Made by a program: the position numbers and the translations under genes. The notes under the pieces were generated by a model, which did not search any database, was not told where the DNA came from, and saw only the letters and a program-made list of their open reading frames with translations. Below, piece after piece: positions 63,916 through 64,000 of a DNA stretch of 64,000 nucleotides (the stretch's first letter is position 1; each line of letters begins with the position of its first letter). Origin of the DNA: Ascaris suum (lineage: Eukaryota; Nematoda; Chromadorea; Rhabditida; Ascarididae); contig CM024182.1 in the NCBI GenBank assembly GCA_013433145.1, forward strand, positions 3,210,501 to 3,274,500, in the 5' to 3' direction.

Positions 63916-64000
63916 GTATGGGCCGTTTTTTATGCGTGAGGTGGATCACGTTAAGTCGGACAATGACTTCTTCATTCAGAGATGCGTTGAACTCGAGCAG
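63916..64000 (+). CDS. Partial exon running off the right edge, coiled-coil-like
   Basis: A good acceptor (CTTTTAG at 63909-63915) opens a frame needing one base to complete a codon and then 28 residues to the window end, including FMREVDHVKSDNDFFIQRC and VELEQ. The heptad-like DN...Q..ELEQ pattern loosely resembles the coiled coil after the N-terminal domain of WDR91, so it could be a downstream exon of the neighbouring gene. It could equally be the first visible exon of another gene. The minus-strand frame overlapping it has no splice support. Confidence 0.4.

Noticed and set aside
63710..63949. 79-codon minus frame at the right edge
   Set aside because: It overlaps a better plus-strand exon with a good acceptor and has a low-complexity C-terminus.

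Overview
The window is nematode-like nuclear DNA: AT-rich, intron-dense, with short exons (about 60-250 nt), introns mostly of 0.3-1.5 kb, pyrimidine-rich 3' splice sites usually ending TTTCAG or TTTTAG, and non-LTR retrotransposon relics. Orthologues, intron sizes and LINE type fit a clade V (strongylid or hookworm-like) nematode better than Caenorhabditis, where introns are shorter. The species is an inference. There are no bacterial operons, CRISPR arrays or intact RNA genes. All gene models were spliced by eye, and reading phase was checked at every junction.

Layout. (1) 371-5236, minus: a seven-exon gene for a 334-residue protein with two matrin/U1-type C2H2 zinc fingers that I cannot name. 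(2) 5.3-10.7 kb: intergenic, with a 148-bp (TA)n tract, poly-G tracts and decayed minus-strand LINE fragments. (3) 10686-24594, plus: a 15-exon SLC38A9-type lysosomal amino-acid transporter of 590 residues. (4) 24.6-30.2 kb: intergenic, with a perfect hairpin and a plus-strand LINE relic. (5) 30241-55247, plus: a 29-exon MAP3K4/MTK1-type kinase of 1462 residues, with a full helical regulatory region and a C-terminal kinase domain. A tRNA-derived SINE-like relic and a second (TA)n tract lie in its introns. (6) 55.3-58.9 kb: intergenic, with a degenerate tandem repeat. (7) 58932-60961, plus: a three-exon gene for a WDR91-like N-terminal region that stops before any WD40 propeller. (8) 61-64 kb: mostly non-coding, with a possible extra exon at 61342 and a likely exon running off the right edge from 63916.

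Functionally, SLC38A9 (lysosomal arginine sensing upstream of TORC1), MAP3K4 (stress kinase upstream of p38/JNK) and WDR91 (endosome maturation with WDR81) are separate housekeeping or signalling genes. Their adjacency gives no sign of an operon; spacing is several kb and strands differ.

The most unusual signals are the unnamed tandem zinc-finger gene, the WDR91-like gene without a propeller, a run of 3' splice sites with a purine at -3 (10 of 50 modelled introns), eight long G/C homopolymers in AT-rich DNA, and several intronic or intergenic perfect hairpins. I found no convincing wholly new multi-gene system.
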